Numbered from the stretch's first letter, positions 45,876-57,359 are shown. The stretch: DNA of 64,000 nt from Leucobacter sp. OH1287 (GCF_003859945.1 NZ_RQYM01000006.1:53818-117817); one strand, 5' to 3'. Translations and numbers: made by a program. Notes: a model not told the origin generated them from the sequence alone.

Positions 45876-48395
45876 ATGATTCCACTCGTGCGCGCCCTTG
45901 GCACCATCACCGCAGCGCTGCTCAGCTTGCAGACGCTGGCCCCCGGCCTTGCGGTGCTGGGCGGTGACGCACACCCTGCCGCGAGCGAGCAAAGCCGGGC
46001 TTTTGTTACCGGGGTCACAGCCGCGAGCGGGTCGAATCACACCGGCAAAACAACCGGTCCTGCCTCGTTTGTCGAGGACGCTGGGCCGGCGGTGACGCTT
46101 CGCGTTGCGCCCGAAACCCCGCTCGTTACCAGCGCCGATGCGCCGGTGAGCTTCACCGTGCGGGTGACTAACGAGGGTGAGCGGGCGACGGATCCGCAAA
46201 CCCTCACCCTGGAGATGGAGACCTCAAGACTCACCGCCGCAACACTCGAAACCCCGTTTGGGGAAAACAGTTCGGCGAGTGTGTCAACCAAGTCGCTTGC
46301 GCGGACGCGGATTCCGGCGATCGGCCCGGAGGAGACTCACGAGGCGAAGCTGACGGTTAACGCCGCGACGCTCAACCCCGGGATTGTGACGGTCGGGCCG
46401 GTTCCCGCGGACGGCGCCTATCGGGTGCGGGCGATGCTAGGTGCCCGGGATAGCGCAGCCGGCGAGGCAGCGGATAGCAGCACAGCGGGCGATGCAGCGG
46501 CGACCCGTGGCGGTGAGGCTACGAGCGGCGACGCGGCTGCGGGTAGCGACGCGGCCGGGGGTAGCGACGCGGCGAGCGCGAGCGGCAACAAAGCGGCTAG
46601 CACAGACGCTGCTGCGGGCAGTGACGCGGCGACGGCGAGCGACATCACCAGCATTGTTTGGCAGACGGGAGCGGCAGCGGGCACACCGGTTGCCTCCTCC
46701 GCAACTACCCTCGATGATGGCACCGTGGCTCACATCAACCCCGTGCAGCTCGCCGTGATTGTGCCGATTACACTGCCGTCCGAGATTACGCAGCTGCCGA
46801 CGGCCGCTGAACTTGGCGATATTACCGCGTCGGGAGGCCCGCTCGACCGGCTGTTGTCCGCGGCGGAGCAGACACACGCAACCCTCGCGATTGATCCGCG
46901 CCTGATTGTCGCGATCCGCGGCCACGGCGAAAACGCCCCCGACAGCGCGACAGAGCTGCTGCAGCGTCTCGAATCGACCACGCTGCCAAGCTTTCTGCTG
47001 CAGTTTAACGACGCAGACCTAAGCACTCAGGCGGCGCTCGGTTACACGATCCCGCTGCAGCCGCTCGGCTTTACCGAACTAACCTCGTCAGGCGTTTTTG
47101 CCTCAGCCCCGCCAAGCGATGCGGAGCTTGTTTCGTGGACTGAAACCGCCGGCAAGATAGCATGGCCGGCCGCCGGTGCCCTCACCCCCGAGACCGTGAA
47201 ACTCGCAGGTAACGCCGGTCACACCAAAATTATTAGCGACAGCAGCGCTGTCATCGCAGCCGACGGACCGCGCGGCACCCTGACCGTTGACGACGCACCG
47301 TTTGAGGTGCTCGTCGCCAACAGCGTCATCGCTGAAGCGGCGGCTAAGCTCAGTTCCGCGTCGACAACTCTGGACGCGCAGTCTGGCGCGGCAGAGCTCG
47401 CAACGCTGCTCGCGGTTGCCGGTGGCACGGCGGTGGGTGGATCCGCCAGCTCCCTGATAACGCTGGATCGCGCCACTCTCGCCAATGTCTCAAACCCGGA
47501 GGCGGTTTTGCAGACGCTGACCAGTCTCGACTGGGCGCAGTTCGTCACAACCGATCAGCTACTGCCGGGCACGGTCAGCCTCGCCGACGGCGGTGCTGTG
47601 ACCAGCGGCGACGGCGCGGCGGGCGACGGTGAGGGCGGATCCACCCGCGACGCCGAAGAAACTGACTGGCGCAGCGACCGCCTCACGCAGCTGCAGGAGG
47701 TGTTTGCGAAAACGCCGGAGATTAACACCCGCGCCGGTGTGCTTGAACAGCCGGAGCTGTTGAACGCCGCCTGGCAGCTGGAGCAGTTGCAGCTGCTGAA
47801 CGCGGGAGCGGCGGTGAGCGAGTCCGCCCATGAGGAGGCGCTTGCGCACACAAACGACTGGCTGCAGCAGATGCTGCACGGGATTAAACTGGTGAGCGCC
47901 GACCGGACGCAGCTGATCGGTACTAGCTCGCAGATTCCGTTGCAGATTAAAAACAGTATGCCGTATCGGGCGACGGTGAAGATTCATTTAGCGCTCGGGT
48001 CGAGTGCGCTGCTGCCCGCGCAAACAGATTTTGAGACGGTTTCGCTGCAGCCGAGCGGCACAACCACCGTGCTCGTGCCGGTGCAAAGCCGGATCGCCTC
48101 CGGCACCGCCAATATTGTGATCGACATCACCGACACGAGCGGCGAAATCCCGATCACAACGAAAACCCTGACCATTTTGATAACCAGTTTTGTGGAGAGC
48201 GTCAGCATTATTGTTGTGTCCGCCGCGGCGGTGCTGTTTATCGGGTTCGGGATCGTGCGAAGTGCCAGGCGCAAGAAACTGCTCGGTGCGCATGCCCAGG
48301 GTGGCGGTGACGCAGGCGGCTCGGACGGCGCTGGCGGCAGCGCCGACGACAGCCAGGGCAGCGACCAGAACAGCGGCAGCACCGACGACAGTTAA
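45876..48395 (+). CDS. DUF6049 family membrane-anchored protein
   Basis: About 839 residues. N-terminal signal (MIPLVRALGTITAALLSLQ), a large extracytoplasmic region with beta domains (VSFTVRVTNEGERATDPQTL) and a C-terminal helix (SVSIIVVSAAAVLFIGFGIV) with a cytoplasmic Ser/Asp/Gly-rich tail. The region about 190-260 is Ala/Ser/Gly/Asp low complexity. It is the usual divergent neighbour of cca; this family is often next to murJ and thought to act in wall assembly, but murJ is missing here. TAAAAT box 7 bases before the ATG. Confidence 0.8.
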   Translation: MIPLVRALGTITAALLSLQTLAPGLAVLGGDAHPAASEQSRAFVTGVTAASGSNHTGKTTGPASFVEDAGPAVTLRVAPETPLVTSADAPVSFTVRVTNEGERATDPQTLTLEMETSRLTAATLETPFGENSSASVSTKSLARTRIPAIGPEETHEAKLTVNAATLNPGIVTVGPVPADGAYRVRAMLGARDSAAGEAADSSTAGDAAATRGGEATSGDAAAGSDAAGGSDAASASGNKAASTDAAAGSDAATASDITSIVWQTGAAAGTPVASSATTLDDGTVAHINPVQLAVIVPITLPSEITQLPTAAELGDITASGGPLDRLLSAAEQTHATLAIDPRLIVAIRGHGENAPDSATELLQRLESTTLPSFLLQFNDADLSTQAALGYTIPLQPLGFTELTSSGVFASAPPSDAELVSWTETAGKIAWPAAGALTPETVKLAGNAGHTKIISDSSAVIAADGPRGTLTVDDAPFEVLVANSVIAEAAAKLSSASTTLDAQSGAAELATLLAVAGGTAVGGSASSLITLDRATLANVSNPEAVLQTLTSLDWAQFVTTDQLLPGTVSLADGGAVTSGDGAAGDGEGGSTRDAEETDWRSDRLTQLQEVFAKTPEINTRAGVLEQPELLNAAWQLEQLQLLNAGAAVSESAHEEALAHTNDWLQQMLHGIKLVSADRTQLIGTSSQIPLQIKNSMPYRATVKIHLALGSSALLPAQTDFETVSLQPSGTTTVLVPVQSRIASGTANIVIDITDTSGEIPITTKTLTILITSFVESVSIIVVSAAAVLFIGFGIVRSARRKKLLGAHAQGGGDAGGSDGAGGSADDSQGSDQNSGSTDDS

Positions 48396-48462
48396 GCTAG
48401 CAGCGCAGTGGAATAAAACACACAGACGCGGTGTTTAGAATAGTAACCAAATGAGGAGAACC

Positions 48463-49389
48463 ATGCATCACGTAGCAATTATTGGCTCGGGCCCCGCCGC
48501 TCTAACCGCGGCTATCTATACTGCGCGCGCCGGCCTAAAACCGGTGCTTTTTGCCAGCTCAGTCACCCCCGGCGGTGAGCTGATGAACACAACCGAGGTT
48601 GAGAACTTCCCCGGTTTCCCGGAGGGCATCCAGGGCCCGGATCTGATGGCGAAGATTCAGGAACAGGCTGAGAAGTTCGGCACCGAGGTGCGTTACGAGG
48701 ATGTCGAAGAGCTGCGCCTTGACGGCGACGAGAAGGTTATTGTCACCGCCGACGGCACCGAGCACTCGGCTCACGCGATTATTTTCGCAACTGGATCCGC
48801 CTACCGTAAGCTCGGCATCGCAGACGAGGACCGTCTCTCCGGTCACGGTGTTTCCTGGTGTGCAACCTGTGACGGTTTCTTCTTCCGCGACAAGGTTATC
48901 GCGGTTGTTGGTGGCGGCGACTCGGCGATGGAGGAGGCAACCTTCCTCACCCGCTTCGCCAGCAAGGTGTATGTGATCCACCGCCGCGATTCGCTGCGTG
49001 CCTCAAAGATTATGCAGCAGCGTGCGCTTGATAACGAGAAGATCGAGTTCGTGTGGAACAGTGAGGTTAGCGCCCTGCACGGCGATGACGCGCTGACCGG
49101 CGTAACCCTCACCGACACGGTGACCGGCGACACCAGGCAGCTCGACCTTGACGGCCTGTTTATCGCGATCGGTAATGACCCACGCACACACCTCGTGCAC
49201 GACAAGCTTGAGCTGACCTCCGGGGGCACAATCGCCGTTGACGGCCGCAGCTCCCGCACCAGCGTCGCCGGTGTTTTTGCTGCCGGCGATGTGATCGACC
49301 CGACCTACCGTCAGGCTATCACCGCGGCTGCGAGCGGCACCGTTGCAGCGCTTGACGCCGAACACTATCTGGCGGATCTCGCTGGTTAG
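48463..49389 (+). CDS. trxB: Thioredoxin reductase
   Basis: About 308 residues. FAD motif [16 protein letters not shown], redox-active pair in [11 protein letters not shown] (CxxC), NADPH motif [10 protein letters not shown] and the C-terminal [13 protein letters not shown]. It reduces thioredoxin using NADPH. ATG 48463 follows GAGGAG; an ATG 12 bases earlier is inside the ribosome site. Confidence 0.97.
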   Translation: MHHVAIIGSGPAALTAAIYTARAGLKPVLFASSVTPGGELMNTTEVENFPGFPEGIQGPDLMAKIQEQAEKFGTEVRYEDVEELRLDGDEKVIVTADGTEHSAHAIIFATGSAYRKLGIADEDRLSGHGVSWCATCDGFFFRDKVIAVVGGGDSAMEEATFLTRFASKVYVIHRRDSLRASKIMQQRALDNEKIEFVWNSEVSALHGDDALTGVTLTDTVTGDTRQLDLDGLFIAIGNDPRTHLVHDKLELTSGGTIAVDGRSSRTSVAGVFAAGDVIDPTYRQAITAAASGTVAALDAEHYLADLAG

Positions 49390-49432
49390 ATTTAACCCCC
49401 GTAATCAAGACAAATTTTTGAAAGGACACAAT

Positions 49433-49759
49433 ATGTCAAACGTGAAGAATGTTACCGAGGCAGATTTCCAGGCCGAGGTGTTGAACAGCGAAATCCCGGT
49501 GCTCGTTGATTTTTGGGCTGCCTGGTGCGGTCCATGCCGCGCGGTTGCACCGATCCTTGACGAGCTGAGCAGTGAACTCGACGGTAAACTGAAGATCGCT
49601 AAGCTAAACGTTGACGAGAACCCAAACCTTGCCGGCCAGTACCGCATCACCTCAATCCCAGCGATGAAGGTGTTCAAGGGCGGCGAAGAGGTGCACGAGA
49701 TCATCGGCGCACTGCCAAAGCCAATCCTGCAGGCACAGCTCGCCCCATTCGTTGGCTAG
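49433..49759 (+). CDS. trxA: Thioredoxin
   Basis: 108 residues from ATG 49433, preceded by AAAGGA. The active site is WAAWCGPCR, with the buried Pro of SIPAMKVF later. Electron carrier from TrxB to targets such as ribonucleotide reductase; no nrdH is visible in the RNR operon nearby, so TrxA may serve it. Ends before a strong hairpin. Confidence 0.97.
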   Translation: MSNVKNVTEADFQAEVLNSEIPVLVDFWAAWCGPCRAVAPILDELSSELDGKLKIAKLNVDENPNLAGQYRITSIPAMKVFKGGEEVHEIIGALPKPILQAQLAPFVG

Positions 49760-49849
49760 TTCCGCTGAGGTTTTCGGCGGTTTAATAGCCCAGTGCCCTC
49801 GCGCCAAGCGCGAAGTCGGCAGCTTAAGCCGCTGAGTATAATAGCAGCT

Positions 49850-49892
49850 GTAAGGCGGCGGATCCGCACCTCCCGCGGAACCGCCGCCTTAC
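49850..49892 (+). terminator. Strong hairpin, terminator or short RNA
   Basis: A 12-base perfect stem (GTAAGGCGGCGG with its complement at 49881-49892) closes a 19-base loop that contains GGATCC's second half. A perfect TATAAT stands at 49837-49842, so the hairpin could also begin a small transcript. Confidence 0.7.
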
Positions 49893-50181
49893 TCTATCTC
49901 GGGGTTGTTCTGAGTGATGCGTAGTGAGCGAAACATTATTCACTTCGAGTTTTGCCTGTTATTACGGGGCTAAACAAAGATTTATGCCACATTTTTTGAG
50001 ACTCTTATCGCAGCGGATGCAAGTCTAAGCCGTCACTCGATGATGTATCGCCGTCACTCAACATATCACTCGATGGCTTGACACATCACTCTACGCTTCA
50101 CTCTATGTATTATTACAATCACTCTATGTTTTAGATAGAGATTTTGTAGAGTGATCGTCTGAATCGTGATAGCATTTTCGC
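49893..50181. repeat. TCACTC repeat array in an AT-rich gap
   Basis: Noncoding and AT-richer than its surroundings. Six direct copies of TCACTC (most followed by K-ATG or TATG) start at 50033, 50054, 50066, 50086, 50098 and 50119; spacings are 21, 12, 20, 12 and 21. Inverted copies are at 50149-50154 and 49912-49917. The array ends about 30 bases before the regulator remnant. It reads like a multi-site operator or iteron cluster. Confidence 0.75.
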
Positions 50182-51082
50182 GTGTTCCAGGAAGAAGAAG
50201 CGTACGACACCGCACCGGTCGCCGAGGCAAGCATCGACGATCTTAACGGGGAGAGTTATCACAGCGCTTTTGAGCGGATCATCCGCCAGGGCTCGAAGAT
50301 GTTTACCGGCGCCGAAACTGACGCGGAACGACTCCACAAACTGCGCGTTTTAACCCGGTCAGGAGAGGTTACGCTGGCGGGTTATCTCACCTACTGCAAC
50401 TACCCGCAGGAGCTGTTTCCAAAACTGGAGATCGATGTTGCGGTCTACCCGGGGACGCAAAAGTCAGACAGCTCCAAAATCAGGTTTGTAGATCGTAAGG
50501 TGTGTGACGGCGCGATCCCCGTGATGGTGCAGGACGCGGTGATAAAGGCGCTACAAAACCTGAAAACCACAACGCTTGTGAAGGGGGTCGCAGCTGAGGA
50601 CGTGCCCGAAATCCCCGAAACTGTGCTGCGTGAGGCAATCACCAACGCGGTTATGCACCGCGACTACAGTCCAGCACGCCAAAACGAAGCCGTTAATGTT
50701 GAAATATATGCGGATCGCGTTGTGGTCACCAATCCAGGATCGCTGCTGCAGAATCAAACAGTTGAAAACCTGACCACCGACGCTAAGAGTGTTCTCCGAA
50801 ACCCCTGCCGCGGAACTCGCGACCGAGAAAGCCGCTGCCCAAAAAGCCGCCGGAACACAGCTCACCGGTGCGCAACTAGCAGTGCTCAGCGAGCTCTCCG
50901 CTACTGAGCACCGGAACATTCACGACCTGGCAGAGCGGACCGCTAAATCCCCCGCAGCGCTGCGCCCACACCTGCAGCGACTCGTCAAGCTCGGTCTTAT
51001 CGAGGCAAGCGCACAGGCAACCAGCAAGAACCGCGACTACCTGCTGACCCCGGCCGGGCAGGTCGCGCTGGGGCGCGGCTAA
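50182..51082 (+). pseudogene. Decayed AlbA/HATPase-type transcriptional regulator
   Basis: Two frames make up a broken gene. The first (50182 on) carries the middle and HATPase_c_4-like domains: LTLAGYLTYCNYPQELFPKL-type sequence, IPETVLREAITNAVMHRDYS and EIYADRVVVTNPGSLLQ, then loses frame after SVLRNP. A second frame (from about 50789) holds the C-terminal winged helix (AVLSELSATEHRNIHDLAER). The N-terminal AlbA_2 (schlafen-like) domain is missing, and a stretch between the HATPase part and the helix-turn-helix is lost. The direct-repeat array immediately upstream is probably its former operator. Confidence 0.7.
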
Positions 51083-51168
51083 AAACACCGCACCCCGCGA
51101 GAGCACCCGGGCCAGCGAGATCCACACACCCACACAAACGACCCAGGCACCCACGCCAGCGGGATCCG

Positions 51169-52206
<1,038 letters not shown>

Positions 52207-52334
52207 TTATAGGTTAAGCGGTTGGTTAAGGGGTGCTGGCCGGGCTGGCGGCGCGGTTTCCCCGGGTTGCCCGGCTGCGGCGGGCCCGGGGCCGGCGCGG
52301 CGGGGAGCGGCGGGGTGCGGATCCGCCCCACAAG

Positions 52335-54497
52335 CTAGAGCTCGCAGGATACGCACCCGGCAATCTCGGTGCCGGTTAGTGCCTGCTGACGCAGCCGCAC
52401 ATAGTAGATGGTTTTGATGCCCTTGCGCCAGGCGTAGATTTGGGCGCGGTTAATGTCGCGGGTGGTTGCTGTGTCTCTAAAGAACAGCGTCAGCGACAGC
52501 CCCTGATCGACGTGCGGGGTTGCGGCCGCGTAGGTGTCGATGATTTTCTCAGGGCCGATCTCGTAGGCGTCCTCGAAATACTCCAGGTTGTCCTCCGCGA
52601 GGTGCGGCGCCGGGTAGTAGACCCTCCCGAGTTTCCCCTCTTTGCGGATCTCGATTTTCGCCGTGATCGGTAGTAACGACGCGGTTGCGTGGTTGATGTA
52701 GGAGATGGATCCGGTTGGCGCGACCGCCTGCAGGTAGGCGTTGTAGAGGCCGTGCTGCTTAACACTCTCGGCGAGCGCACGCCAGTCATCGACGGTGGGC
52801 AGCGTGATCTGCGCCCCCGCAAACAGCTCTGCCACGCGCGGCAGCTCAGGCAGCCACGACCGGCTTAGATACTGCGCAAAATATGAGCCGTCGGCGTAGC
52901 GCGATTCGCTAAAACCGTCGAAGGTTTTGCCGCGTTCGATGGCGAGCTCGTTTGAGGCCTGCAGCGCATGATAATTGACGAGCATGAAATAGCAGCTGAC
53001 AAACTCGAGCGCCTCGGGGCTGCCGTAGCGGATCCGCTGCGACGCTAAATAGCCGTGCAGGTTCATCTGCCCCAGTCCGATTGCGTGGCTGGCGTTGTTA
53101 CCCTCCTGCACAGACGGCACCGCGGCGATCGCGGTTTGTTCTGAGACGCTGGTGAGGGCGCGGATCGCGGTTGTCACCGTCGCCGCAAAGTCGCTGCTCG
53201 CCATTGCCTCCGCGATGTTTAGGGATCCGAGGTTGCAGGAGATATCGTGCCCGGTCACCAGGTATTCTCCCGCTGGCCCGTAGAGTGACGGGGTGTTGCT
53301 CTGCAGGATCTCGCTGCACAGGTTTGACATGTTGACGCGCCCGGCGATCGGGTTGGCACGGTTGACGGTGTCCTCGAACACAATATAGGGGTAGCCGGAC
53401 TCGAACTGCAGCTCGGCTAGGGTGCGGAAGAAATCTCGCGCGCTGATCTGGGTTTTGCTGATGCGCGGGTTGGCGAGCAACTCGTCATACATGTCGGTGA
53501 TTGAAATATCCGACATCGGAACCCCGTATTCCTGCTGAATATCGTAGGGGCTGAACAGGTGCATCGGCTGGTTTTCTTTTGCGAGCTGGAAGGTGACGTC
53601 CGGGATCACAACCCCGAGCGACAGTGTTTTGATGCGGATTTTCTCATCCGCGTTCTCCCGTTTCGTGTCGAGGAACCGCAGAATATCGGGGTGGTGTGCG
53701 TTCAGGTAGACCGCACCGGCACCCTGCCTGGCACCGAGCTGGTTGGCGTAGGAGAAGGCGTCCTCCAGGATTTTCATCACCGGGACAACCCCGGCGGCCT
53801 GGTTGTGGATCCGCTTAATCGGCGCCCCCATCTCGCGCAGGTTGGTGAGCAGCAGCGCCACCCCACCGCCCCGTTTTGAGAGCTGCAGCGACGAGTTGAC
53901 CGCGCGGCCAACCGACTCCATATTGTCTTCGAGCCGCAGCAGGAAGCAGGACACGAGCTCGCCACGCTGCGCCTTACCGGCGTTTAAGAAGGTCGGCGTT
54001 GCCGGCTGGAACCGCCCGGTCAGCATCTCCTCGGTCAGCTGTTTCGCCAGTTTCGTGTCGCCGTTACCGAGCAGCAGCGCGGTTGCGATCACCCGGTCTG
54101 TGTAGTCTTCGAGGTAGCAGGATCCGTCAAAGCTCTTCAGCGCGTAGGCGTTGAAGAACTTGAACGCGCCGAGGAAGGTGCTAAACCCGTGGTCGATGCG
54201 GGCGGCATCGTGGTAGAGTTCGGCAATAAACTCGCTGCTGTAGCGGCCGAAACACCCCGCGTCATAGTAGTGGTTGTCGATCAGCCACTCAAGCCGGGTT
54301 GCAAGGTCGGGGAAGGTTTTGGTTTTCGGCGCAATCTCCTGCTGCAGGTACGCGCGCAGCGCCTCCTGATCTTTTTCGAGCTGCAGCCCGCCGGATTCGC
54401 TGAGCAGATTAAGCTGTGCGTTCAGCGCGGTAAACTCGCTGCGCTTGCCGATTCCGCCAGCTCGCGGCGGCGCGGCGGGAGTTAACACTTCAGACAT
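52335..54497 (-). CDS. nrdE: Class Ib ribonucleotide reductase alpha subunit
   Basis: 720 residues. [17 protein letters not shown] and [11 protein letters not shown] carry active-site residues, [14 protein letters not shown] is the conserved loop, and the C-terminal CVSC shuttles electrons. It reduces ribonucleoside diphosphates. N-terminal tail carries an extra Ala/Pro/Arg-rich start. ATG with AGGAGA. Confidence 0.97.
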   Translation of the reverse strand: MSEVLTPAAPPRAGGIGKRSEFTALNAQLNLLSESGGLQLEKDQEALRAYLQQEIAPKTKTFPDLATRLEWLIDNHYYDAGCFGRYSSEFIAELYHDAARIDHGFSTFLGAFKFFNAYALKSFDGSCYLEDYTDRVIATALLLGNGDTKLAKQLTEEMLTGRFQPATPTFLNAGKAQRGELVSCFLLRLEDNMESVGRAVNSSLQLSKRGGGVALLLTNLREMGAPIKRIHNQAAGVVPVMKILEDAFSYANQLGARQGAGAVYLNAHHPDILRFLDTKRENADEKIRIKTLSLGVVIPDVTFQLAKENQPMHLFSPYDIQQEYGVPMSDISITDMYDELLANPRISKTQISARDFFRTLAELQFESGYPYIVFEDTVNRANPIAGRVNMSNLCSEILQSNTPSLYGPAGEYLVTGHDISCNLGSLNIAEAMASSDFAATVTTAIRALTSVSEQTAIAAVPSVQEGNNASHAIGLGQMNLHGYLASQRIRYGSPEALEFVSCYFMLVNYHALQASNELAIERGKTFDGFSESRYADGSYFAQYLSRSWLPELPRVAELFAGAQITLPTVDDWRALAESVKQHGLYNAYLQAVAPTGSISYINHATASLLPITAKIEIRKEGKLGRVYYPAPHLAEDNLEYFEDAYEIGPEKIIDTYAAATPHVDQGLSLTLFFRDTATTRDINRAQIYAWRKGIKTIYYVRLRQQALTGTEIAGCVSCEL

Positions 54498-54645
54498 GAT
54501 TCTCCTGTGGTTGATTTAGGGTGGTTGGTTTGGGGTGGTTGGTTGTTGGTTACGGTGAGAGGCTGTTTGTCGCGGTGAGTGTTTGCGGGTTTTCGTGGGT
54601 TTTCGTGGGTGGATCGCGCGGGCGGGGCAGGATCCGCCGCATCTG

Positions 54646-55209
54646 CTACGGTGCTTGCTGCCAGAACCTGGCGAGCCCCTCACGCACCTGTGTGACGTCT
54701 CGTTGTGTGCCTAACAGCTCGAAGCGGAACAGCTCCGGCACCCGGCACTTGCGCGAAATAATTGGCCCGGCGAGGCAGAAATGCTCGCCAAAGTTGGTGT
54801 TGCCCGCGGTTATGACGCCGCGAATCAGCGAGCGGTTTTGTGGATCGTTGAGGAACTGGATCACCTGCTTCGGCACAGCGCCCGCTGCCTCTCCGCCGCC
54901 GTAGGTTGGCACGATCAGCACATAGGGGCGAGTGACGCGGATCATGCCCTCCCGGTGTGGGCGCAGCGGGATCCGCACCGCCGGAATGTCGAGTTTCTCG
55001 ACGAAGCGTCTAGTGTTTTCGGAGACGCTAGAGAAATAAACGAGCTGCGGGCAGTCGGCCGGGGCGATCTCGCGGATCGGGATCTCGCGTGCTGTGCGGG
55101 AACGCGGTCTGGGGGCGGGTTGCGGACCAGCAGCGGTTGCAGTGTGGCTGGCGGCTGCGCGGGCTTCGGGGTGTGCTTCGGCTCGGACGGGGGCGGTTTG
55201 TGTTGACAT
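54646..55209 (-). CDS. nrdI: NrdI flavodoxin-like protein
   Basis: 187 residues. The NrdI core begins [19 protein letters not shown], with [21 protein letters not shown] and [14 protein letters not shown] following. It supplies oxidant for Mn-NrdF activation. An Ala/Pro/Arg-rich extension of about 55 residues precedes the core. First gene of the operon; nrdH is not seen. Confidence 0.93.
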   Translation of the reverse strand: MSTQTAPVRAEAHPEARAAASHTATAAGPQPAPRPRSRTAREIPIREIAPADCPQLVYFSSVSENTRRFVEKLDIPAVRIPLRPHREGMIRVTRPYVLIVPTYGGGEAAGAVPKQVIQFLNDPQNRSLIRGVITAGNTNFGEHFCLAGPIISRKCRVPELFRFELLGTQRDVTQVREGLARFWQQAP

Positions 55210-55234
55210 GATTCTCCTGTCAAAGGCGCCGAAC

Positions 55235-55279
55235 CACTATATATAGTGCCTCGGCGGCAAAAAAGTAGCATAAATAGTA
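55235..55279. promoter_or_regulatory. Paired NrdR boxes
   Basis: CACTATATATAGTG (55235-55248) is a perfect palindrome matching the NrdR box. A second, weaker match (TAGCATAAATAGTA, 55266-55279, 9 of 14 identical) lies exactly 31 bases away, the usual NrdR spacing. Both are between nrdI and pckG, in the nrdI promoter; NrdR would repress the operon when dATP is high. Confidence 0.8.
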
Positions 55280-55433
55280 TTAGCAGCTAATCTGCGCGAC
55301 ATCACTACGACACGCCTAAACTTGTATCTTCGGTTTACCGAACAATAGAATTGTTTTACGATCGCGCGACACCGCTCAGGCCTGAATCCGACAGGCTCGT
55401 TAAGCACCCGGCGCCGCAGACAGGAGCAAACAG

Positions 55434-57359
55434 ATGCACCAGACAGCAACCCAGCCCGTTCACCCGGAGAAGCCGGAGCAACCTGCGCAGTCGCAACAGC
55501 ACGAGCAGCCGCTGCAGCCGGAGCAGACCGCCGCGGTTTTACGCGCCGCCGGCATCTCCAATCCTGCGATCCACGAGTTCGTCGCCGACTGGGCCGCTCT
55601 CACTACGCCCGCCGCTCTGACCGTGGTTTCAGCCGCTGACGGGGATAAACTCACCGCGGGGGCGCTGCAGAGCGGCAGGCTGTTGCCGGTTAGCGGCGGC
55701 AGGTTTTACGCAACCAGTCACCCGCGCGACACCGCCCGATCTGAGTCCCGCACCGTTGTCGCCAGCAGCGACCCCGCCGATCACGGCGTCTACAACAACT
55801 GGCGCGACGCTAAAACCGTGGTCGCCGCCCAGCGCGAGCAGATGGCGGGCGCACTCGCGGGCAAAACCATGTATGTTGTGCCGTATCTGATGGCGGTTCC
55901 GCACATGCCCCTCGCCCGCTACGCTGCCGGGGTGCAGCTAACCGACGACATCACGGTTGTTTTGCACCTGCTGCGCATGGCACGGGTGGGTGCCGAATAT
56001 TTGGCGGATCTTGCGGATCCATCATTCTTCGTGCGCGGCGTGCACGTCACCGGCGAGCTGGACGAGCTCGAACAGGGCACCCCAAACGATCGCCGCCTGT
56101 TTGCAACTGTTGCCGATCAGCGGCTGATTCTGCACTTCGGTTCGGCATACGGTGGCAATGCGCTGCTCGGCAAGATCGCGCACGCGCTCCGCCAGGCAAG
56201 CTACGACGGCTGGCAGAGCGGCGAGTTTTTGGCCGAACAGTTTATGCTGCTCGGCATCATCGACAACGAAACCGGCAAACGCTACCATGTCTGCGGCGGC
56301 TTCCCGAGCGCGTCCGGCAAAACGAATCTGTCGATGACACTGGCGCCCGAGGGTCTCGGCGACCGCTACCGTGTCGAGTTTTACGGCGACGATATCGCCT
56401 GGATGTGGATCGGTGACGACGGCCGCATCTACGCCAGCAACCCAGAAAACGGGGTTTTCGGTGTCGCCAAGGACACGAACGAGACCACGAACCCGAGCGC
56501 GATGGCGGCGATGGCTGCCGGATCAGGCGCGATCTTCACGAACGTCGCCTACAATCCACTCACCGAGGAGGTGTGGTGGGAGGGTAAAACCCCTAAGCCA
56601 CCCGCCGATGTTACCGGCTGGCGTGACTGGCAGGGCAAGCTGATTAGCGACCGCGATGCTGCGCAGCTGGCGGATCCGTGGGCCCACCCAAACAGCCGCT
56701 TCGCCACCGCCCTCACCCAGGTCCCGAACCTCGCCGGGGACGCGGCCGACCCGGCGGGCGTGCCAATCGACGCGATTATTTTCGGCGGCAGAACCCGAGA
56801 CCGTGAGCCGCTGATTCGCGCAATCACCGATCTCGCGGAGGGTGTCTACGACGGTTTCACCCTCGGAGCGGAGGCAACCTTCGCCGCGGAGGGGCTCGAC
56901 GGCCAGCTGCGCTATGACCCCATGTCGATGCGGCCGTTCATGTCCTACCCGGAGGGCGACTACCTGGAGCACTGGCTGCGTGTGCTCTCGCGGGCAAGCA
57001 AGCCACCGATTTTCGCGCACGTCAACTGGTTCCAGCGTGAACCGGAGACCGGGCGTTTCCTCTGGCCCGGTTACCGCGACAACCTGCGCGCGCTGCTTTG
57101 GTTGATCGACCTACAACACGGCAGGGCCGTCGGCCGTAAAACCCCGGCCGGCATTGTGCCCCTGCCGGAGGAACTGAATCTCACCGGCATGGACATCTCG
57201 GCTCCTGACCTGGCCCAGTTGCTCACCGTCGACGCGACCCGTTGGCTCACCGAGATGGAGCACCGCGAGGAACACCTCACCCAGTTTGCGGGCCTCCCGG
57301 AGGAGATCACGGCGGTGCATGAGCGGATCCGCGACGCCTTCCAGGCCGAGGCGGGTTAG
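55434..57359 (+). CDS. pckG: PEP carboxykinase (GTP), divergent active site
   Basis: 641 residues, full GTP-PEPCK length with a Gln/Pro/Glu-rich N-terminal tail. GVQLTDDITVV, HFGSAYGGNALLGK, GFPSASGKTNLSM, YGDDIAWMWIG and IIFGGRTRDREPL align with the family. Two changes stand out: the Mn-ligand His of the usual AEHM is Gln269 (AEQF), and the hyper-reactive Cys of PSACGKT is Ser294; GYGG is AYGG and SPL-type residues around 158-163 also differ. Its role (oxaloacetate to PEP, gluconeogenesis) is therefore not assured. Lone plus-strand gene; stops overlap with the DCC gene. Confidence 0.85.
   Translation: MHQTATQPVHPEKPEQPAQSQQHEQPLQPEQTAAVLRAAGISNPAIHEFVADWAALTTPAALTVVSAADGDKLTAGALQSGRLLPVSGGRFYATSHPRDTARSESRTVVASSDPADHGVYNNWRDAKTVVAAQREQMAGALAGKTMYVVPYLMAVPHMPLARYAAGVQLTDDITVVLHLLRMARVGAEYLADLADPSFFVRGVHVTGELDELEQGTPNDRRLFATVADQRLILHFGSAYGGNALLGKIAHALRQASYDGWQSGEFLAEQFMLLGIIDNETGKRYHVCGGFPSASGKTNLSMTLAPEGLGDRYRVEFYGDDIAWMWIGDDGRIYASNPENGVFGVAKDTNETTNPSAMAAMAAGSGAIFTNVAYNPLTEEVWWEGKTPKPPADVTGWRDWQGKLISDRDAAQLADPWAHPNSRFATALTQVPNLAGDAADPAGVPIDAIIFGGRTRDREPLIRAITDLAEGVYDGFTLGAEATFAAEGLDGQLRYDPMSMRPFMSYPEGDYLEHWLRVLSRASKPPIFAHVNWFQREPETGRFLWPGYRDNLRALLWLIDLQHGRAVGRKTPAGIVPLPEELNLTGMDISAPDLAQLLTVDATRWLTEMEHREEHLTQFAGLPEEITAVHERIRDAFQAEAG

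Noticed and set aside
50033..50154. Origin of replication
   Set aside because: Repeats are not DnaA boxes, and no dnaA is near; an operator array is simpler.
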